From assembly GCF_964340395.1 (NCBI RefSeq), contig NC_135556.1, forward strand, positions 3,517,501 to 3,581,500: a stretch of DNA of 64,000 nt, written 5' to 3'. Both the position numbers and the translations under genes were made by a program. Shown here piece by piece: positions 57,735-64,000 of this stretch. The stretch is from Glandiceps talaboti (Eukaryota; Hemichordata; Enteropneusta; Spengelidae). Below the pieces are notes generated by a model. The model saw only the letters and a list, made by a program, of their open reading frames with translations. It did not search any database and had not been told where the DNA came from. Positions within the stretch are counted from its first letter, which is position 1. Each line of letters begins with the position of its first letter.

Positions 57735-58095
57735 TTTGACATCTTTTTATTCGACTTTGAAGAAACACAAATAGGTGCTGTTGACCTCTACGTAAAATCC
57801 TATCAGTGTTATTTTCCCATCTCAATTTGTTATCTAACAATGAACCCAAATATTTATACTCCACTGCACTACTACTTCCACTTCTTTACATTTTATGACT
57901 GTTGCCTTAGGTTGTGGTGCATCTCCCCTGAAATCTATGCACATGTCTTTGGTCTTATCAATGTTCAGTTCGAGAAAAGAAGTATTACACCAATTAACAA
58001 AATCATTAACTACGTACAAGCCCATGATAATCTTGGAACAAACTAACAATGGTGGAATCATCTGCGAACTTGATTATATGTCTATCATTTCATAA
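57735..58095 (-). pseudogene. Decayed LINE reverse transcriptase fragment
   Basis: Read on the minus strand: IIKFADDSTIVSLFQD (the FADD catalytic box), then after a frameshift NDFVNWCNTSFLELNIDKTK and, after another shift, EYKYLGSLLDNKLRWENNTD and RRGQQHLFVFLQS. These follow each other in the order of non-LTR RT motif C and the thumb region. At least two frameshifts make it non-functional. Confidence 0.75.
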
Positions 58096-58116
58096 ATGAA
58101 GAATTACATACACTTG

Positions 58117-58395
58117 CTCCCGCTTATTAAGTGTCGAACAAAACTCGGAAACAATTTCTCCCGCTTATTAAGTGTTGAACAAAACTTGGAAACTATTTCT
58201 CCCGCTTATTAAGTATCGAACAAAACTCGGAAACTATTTCTCCCGCTTATTAAGTGTCTAACAAAACTCGGAAAATATTGTCCCCGCTTATTAAGTGTCT
58301 AACAAAACTTGGAAACAATTTCTCCCGCTTATTAAGTGTCGAATAAAACTTGGAAACTATTTCTCCCGCTTATTAAGTGTCGAACAAAAATATTT
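58117..58395. repeat. 41-bp tandem repeat, about 7 copies
   Basis: The unit is ctcccgcttattaagtgtcg plus aacaaaactcggaaacaattt, with single-base variants. It lies directly beyond the LINE fragment. Confidence 0.93.
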
Positions 58396-58439
58396 CTGGG
58401 CAAACTGTTCGCGTTCTCTAAAAATAACTAACGCGTTAT

Positions 58440-60180
58440 CTAATAATCATTATTTTACAGGTGTAACATACGTAAAGGGAAACACGCCACATTCAATAAA
58501 CGTTAGAAAAAGACAAGAACAAGACTAGTGATAAAAGTTGAGATGATGAAAATTATATGTGACAAGATTGATTATTCGTTGATGATCTGAAGATGATCTA
58601 TGTATAGCTGTTTAGAATAGCTTCTACATGTTGTATTTCTGATAGTGGCAGCGTATTTTACTATGAATCGGCCTGTTTGTACATGTGTTTGATTCTCCGT
58701 ATTGATAAATCTTTCCAATCAGTTTGGCATGTACCATTATAATTATGAGTGGTCGATGAGACCAAATAAAAAATAATGTTTCCGACTCACCCGAACGACC
58801 CTAGTTTAAGCCGCCGACACTAAACGTTGTTTACATGGAAAAAGATAAATTTATGAGAATTTACTTGTATGTCCCTGTTGATGTGCTTGCCAAAGTATCT
58901 TTGCTAACTTTTTTTGATATCACATTCCACAGAGAATCTATGTCATTTCAAGGTATAACAGCATAGTTTGCATATTACGTATTTGTCTACTCCATGAATC
59001 ACATATCGTTGTCTTCATCATTTACTTCTTCTACGCAGTCCTCATCAAATATTACCGTGAGTATTGTGACTAAAGAGTATCTTGTCTTTGGGTCCAAGTA
59101 ATTAAAAAAAAAACTCGTAAAGTAAAATAAAAATCCCGACTTACTTACCATATTTTCTGAAGTCATGTTTTCGAAAACAAAGTTTTATTTTGATTTGATT
59201 TGTGCCTAATCAATAATAATGAACGATAATCTCCCATAGGATAATTTGGTAGGTAAATTGTGAATGAAGTTCATACCTTGGTAATTATAAGGTGTAAAGT
59301 GTTTTCATTTAAAGGGAATTGAATAGAAGAAAGGACATCCTGTCTTTATTCAGTCAAAACGCATAATAGAGAGAGTGAATATTGTCTTGGAAAATACTAG
59401 TCAGGCCAAGAAAGCTTGGCAAAATCGGTGTTATTAAACCACAAATCAAATCAAATCAAATCATCTCTAACATTTTCGCTTCCCCCTGTGATTTATTACC
59501 ATCATTTTTCAGACCACTGATATAGACAGTGAGGGAAAGATTTCGCCAATGCCGGGGACACGCGAATGGTCAATAAGGGCGCCATCAACGACGGCTCGTT
59601 CTGACTACTGTACTAGTGTTTCAAGACACACGCCATGCCTAATCGATTTTTGGGTACATTACAAAGAAAAATCGATGATCACGAATCCGACATTGTACTA
59701 CGTGATATACCCTTCCGAGACATAAACTCTTCAGACCATACTCATACGATCTCATCTACATAGTGTACATATAGTCTTCCATATTGTGTTCCTTACAAAT
59801 TACGTAGGTATATATCCTTGGCAACCACTGACATAAATTATTAGATCTGTCTACCTACCCAGCATATTCAATACTATATTCAGCCATACACAATTTGCAT
59901 ACAACAGCTGCGCACTATTCGGCTTTATACTCGCTAAAGTTTAGATACCTGCTTAATTTAGGTATTCTCGCATGCTGAAACCCACAGCAGTACATGCTGT
60001 TGATTTATTAATATATATCGGGAACTACGGTTATTTTAGATGTACATGTGTTGCGATTAGTTTGCATCTGTAGATTATTCTAGATACACGATGTATGTTG
60101 AACCTTGACCAACAATCTCTACATGACGTACGTCACGCTTGAACCCTGTGTTTGTCGGAGGTGGTTTGTCGAAGCAGCTC
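58440..60180. other. Intergenic, one dispersed repeat, no gene seen
   Basis: 59,085-59,185 resembles 3,170-3,330 (ttgggtccaa, aaagtaaaataaaa, 'agtcatgttttcgaaaaca'). Otherwise nothing recognised. Confidence 0.45.
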
Positions 60181-60184
60181 TCTC

Positions 60185-60339
60185 TATATATATACAGGTG
60201 ATTACACAATCCTTCCGACAACGGAGTAAGCTCCATCGACTCGCAACATAACTCGGTCTCCGGCAACATCGTCAATGTACTCTAAATGACACGTCGTGTT
60301 GTTGACGATAGCCTACAACATATGAGTACACTCAGGAAG
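60185..60339 (+). promoter_or_regulatory. Candidate promoter and first coding exon of an unknown gene
   Basis: A TATATATATA box at 60,185-60,194 lies about 90 bp upstream of an ATG at 60,286. The frame MTRRVVDDSLQHMSTLRK runs 18 codons to a strong donor, AAG|GTAAGT, at 60,339. No later exon is recognised, so this may be chance. Confidence 0.25.
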
Positions 60340-60939
60340 GTAAGTTCTATTATAGTGCTCAGTACGGTACATCAGCTGTTGTTTGGGGGATCAAGGGGTC
60401 ACGTGAAGCAGCGGGAGGCAGCGACAGGGCTTTTGTGTATTGCAAACATTACAAGAAGCCTTTTGTTAATATTACACTCGTTTGAATCTCAGACCACTAC
60501 TGTAACAGTTCTTTTAGTTTGAATCATACAACGTGTAGGGTCTAGGGTACAGTGGCGTAATTCTACCGATATCGGCACAAAACCCAAACCAGAATTTAAT
60601 TCATCTTACAATCCAAATAGCACTGCACACGAAACAGGCTACTTAATTGGCTCGAAAATGTCGTTGAAACCAGTCCAATCTTGTTTTCTGTTCTCGCCTT
60701 TCGTTGAGAATTGCAAGAGAGCGTAAAATCTGCCCATGACTGGACTCGAGGCAATATCCAAATAAATCCACTACTTTATGCATAGATCAGATTATTTAGG
60801 TAGAAGGACTGATTCTATAGTCATGATCCATCATTGGGATGCTTGTATTGCCCCTGTCATCAGTTATCAGCTTCAGTAGATTTTTAGCACCGTGACAGCT
60901 GATCTGATGTTCAGTAGTGCTATCTGGTAAAGTGTCTTC

Positions 60940-61520
<581 letters not shown>

Positions 61521-62179
61521 AATGTGTGTTTTTAGTCAAGCAGTTACATTTTAAACCTAATCTGCATATAGCTGAAGGAATGTAATTGCCTAACAACTAA
61601 GACCACAGAAACAACCGCCAATCAAACGGTAACCCTTTAAAAAATGTATCAGCACGCATTATGCTACAACACCACTGGCGCTATTTCGAACAAATTATTC
61701 ATCACAGCGACTAAAATTGTCGTTGGAATTTAGAATGGAAAACGAAGTATGGCTGGTGAGTGAAGAATACCAGAATGTGATCATATTTTTTGTCTTGACA
61801 GTTTCTACAATTATAATAACTGTGGAGACGTAGTACACGTAATTCAAATGTCTACCCCGGAATACAGCTTTAAATTATGATATATTGCAAATGAAAACTG
61901 GATGATAATAAAACTCAATTCAAAGGGTTTCAAAAGTTCTGTCTAGCTTTCGCCCTGTTAAAATAAAATAGCGAAAATATAATAGTATGATACTATATAT
62001 ACACTATTTCATTGTTACATATCAAAGAAAGATCTGCTCAACCAAGAGACTTGGCTATTACTTAATTTACTTTGCCGTGTTCTGGTGAACGACATTGTCA
62101 AGTCTTGACAGTCAAGTCTTTGGGCCATCATTTCAATGACCAATAGCTAATATGAGGTTACTACTCGATATCACCTCTT

Positions 62180-62849
62180 CGGTTGAGCAAAGATTACTTT
62201 TTACAATTGTTTTATACTACCCCACTTTGACTACTGTTCTAACATTTGGGGTCATTGTTCAAACACGCTTTTATTCCGCATTGAAAGACTTCAGAAAGCT
62301 GTTGCAAGAGTGCTTTTTGACACTAATTTTAATACACCTAGTACTGTTTTATTTGAATATCTTCAATGGCTTCCTTTCAGAAAACGTATCATTTACAATG
62401 AAGCTGTTTTAATGTACAAAGTCCAGAATAGCCTGGCTCCAAATTATCTGAATGATTTTAGAGGCATTCGAGAAGTGCACACTCGTAACACACGTGCAGC
62501 AGACAGAGATGAACTTTACATCCCAAAACATAGAACACAGTTTTTTAGGAAGAGTTTTTTATATAATGGTGTTAAAACCTGGAATGATTTAAGTATTGAT
62601 ATCAAATCATGTTCCACTCTTCAGTCTTTTAAACGTAAATGTAAATGTCATCTCTTAGAAAACAGTTAGTTTAGTAGTCGCCTGGCTGTTCTTCTGGCTT
62701 TTGCCATTTTACTCACCCTTGTATTTGTTTTAATGGTTTAGTATTTTTAATGTATATATTGTATATTTTTATCTCGACACTGTGTGAGAAGAGCCTTTGG
62801 CTCAACAGTCTATCGAGATTAAATAAAGTCTAATAATAATAATAATAAT
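62180..62849 (+). mobile_element. 5'-truncated LINE (CR1/Jockey-like), ORF2 end, 3' UTR and (AAT)n tail
   Basis: The open frame after a TGA near 62,184 reads CFILPHFDYCSNIWGHCSNT, RIERLQKAVARVLFD, then YNEAVLMYKVQNSLAPNYLN and GVKTWNDLSIDIKSC, ending at TAG 62,667-62,669. These are the conserved post-RT words of CR1/Rex/Jockey-type LINEs. The 3' UTR ends 'attaaataaagtc' followed by (TAA)n at 62,830-62,849. It is clearly a different family from the LINE at 34,412. Confidence 0.8.
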
Positions 62850-64000
62850 CGCCAGTCCCGTGAGTGGTGTTTCTGCATAGCGAGTCGTAAAACGATTGTT
62901 TCTTTGTGGAAATGGCTGGAACGTTTCCCCCTTTTCAAAGAAGAAAACAGAAACTGTATGAAAGTATGAGGTGACAAACATTGATAATGATTCACGGTAT
63001 GGTGATTTTCAATGCTGTGACGTCATTCAATCGTGAACAGTCAGAGACTAGACTTCACTAGAACCACAGACAAGTTTCTTACTTGTCTGTGCTAGAACTG
63101 TAGCTGTGTACACGAGTACCTGAATCACGGAATTCACTGAGAGTAGAAGGCTACTAATTTGAATAAAAGAACGTGAGCACAAACCTTTTGAATAAAAGAA
63201 GTGTTTACCTAAGGTGCTATCCATTGTAAGACAGATTATCTAAAATTGGATAGTGGCTCTCATGGAAACATTAAATACGCTTACAAATGCCATGTTTTAG
63301 TTTTAAAAAATACATCTGACATACACCTACAAACGAATGGGTTTGCTATTAAAAAAATACCTAATATTTTGTTACTCTATAAGTCCAAATAAAATATGCA
63401 ACTAGTGACAAGCTGAGTGGTCGTAATAGCTTAACATGACATGTATGTCAGAAGATCTGTGCCGATTACAGGGTGGTCTAATTACCATCCCAAATTTTGA
63501 AGGGCTGGGCCCAACTACATCACCACAACATGTCACGCACAAGGAGGGGGCTACATAGTACATGTGTATGTGAAGAAAATTACAGGCCTTCGCTAGTTTT
63601 CTGTTAAATATTACATGTAAAAGCTTGCACCCGTTAGCAATAATGACAGCATAACACAGATATAACAATATACTGTGTGAAATCCCTAACTTTGCCATGG
63701 CTGCAATACTAGGGTCATATTTTGCAAAAGCCAAGGCCCAATTTTCCCTCGCCCCCCCCCCTTCTAATTACTGTTGGCTCCCTAATACCACTGGACCATG
63801 CCTGGAATGAAAGATATTAGGATATATTGCATCAATGTTGTTGCAATATCTACAATAAAGTGTTGTGTCAAACTAGTATGCATAGTTTACACTATTTTAT
63901 GTGTGTTGAAAACTAGTCTTGAATCGTTCACTATAGAGCTCTTTGCAAACTAATATCGTGTTTCTTCAACAGTCGCCGAAGAATTCATCTCATTTCTCTG
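62850..64000. other. No gene seen; one C-tract repeat
   Basis: 63,735-63,790 belongs to the C-tract family (cgccccccccc ... ggctccctaata). The minus-strand frame at 63,402-63,734 shows no family feature and is left out. Confidence 0.45.

Noticed and set aside
63402-63734. 110-codon minus-strand frame
   Set aside because: It overlaps a C-tract dispersed repeat at its start and shows no recognisable domain.

Overview
The window is AT-rich genomic DNA from an animal. Genes are split by GT-AG introns, exons are short and far apart, and the encoded families are metazoan: CUB/EGF/HormR modules of an adhesion GPCR, an SLC16-type transporter, and THAP-type transposons. A marine invertebrate bilaterian (lophotrochozoan, hemichordate or cephalochordate) fits best, given the minisatellites, the Penelope-like elements with hammerhead ribozymes and the ISL2EU-like transposon. 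The species cannot be named from the sequence. No bacterial features are present.

Layout. 1-18,817 (minus strand): eleven exons of a large secreted or membrane protein, read by me as the N-terminal half of an adhesion GPCR: signal peptide, CUB, CUB, three EGF, HormR, start of GAIN. All eleven exons join in phase; the gene runs off the left edge. Its introns hold minisatellites of 43, 29 and 28 bp, a SINE and dispersed repeats. 18,820-27,200: intergenic, with 53-bp and about 41-bp minisatellites. The latter is split by a 1.9-kb terminal-inverted-repeat element whose target site can be reconstructed. A decayed retrotransposon protease lies on the minus strand. 27,700-32,200: a nest of Penelope-like element pieces in both orientations, separated by (TA)n tracts. 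It carries three copies of one hammerhead-like motif and one copy of a second, more canonical hammerhead. 34,400-35,420: 3' end of a LINE. 35,765-41,636: an apparently complete DNA transposon with two interdigitated four-exon genes on opposite strands: a 518-aa THAP/DDE transposase and a 480-aa SWIM/YqaJ nuclease. 43,482-57,312: a complete four-exon SLC16-like transporter gene (447 aa, plus strand); its first coding intron contains a 7.6-kb, 28-bp-period minisatellite. 57,735-64,000: LINE fragments, short repeats and little else.

How the parts relate. The two host genes show no operon-like link. The transposase and nuclease are two products of one mobile element. The Penelope RT/GIY-YIG reading frames and the hammerheads belong to one retroelement system. 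Most long reading frames in the window are translations of microsatellites and are left out.
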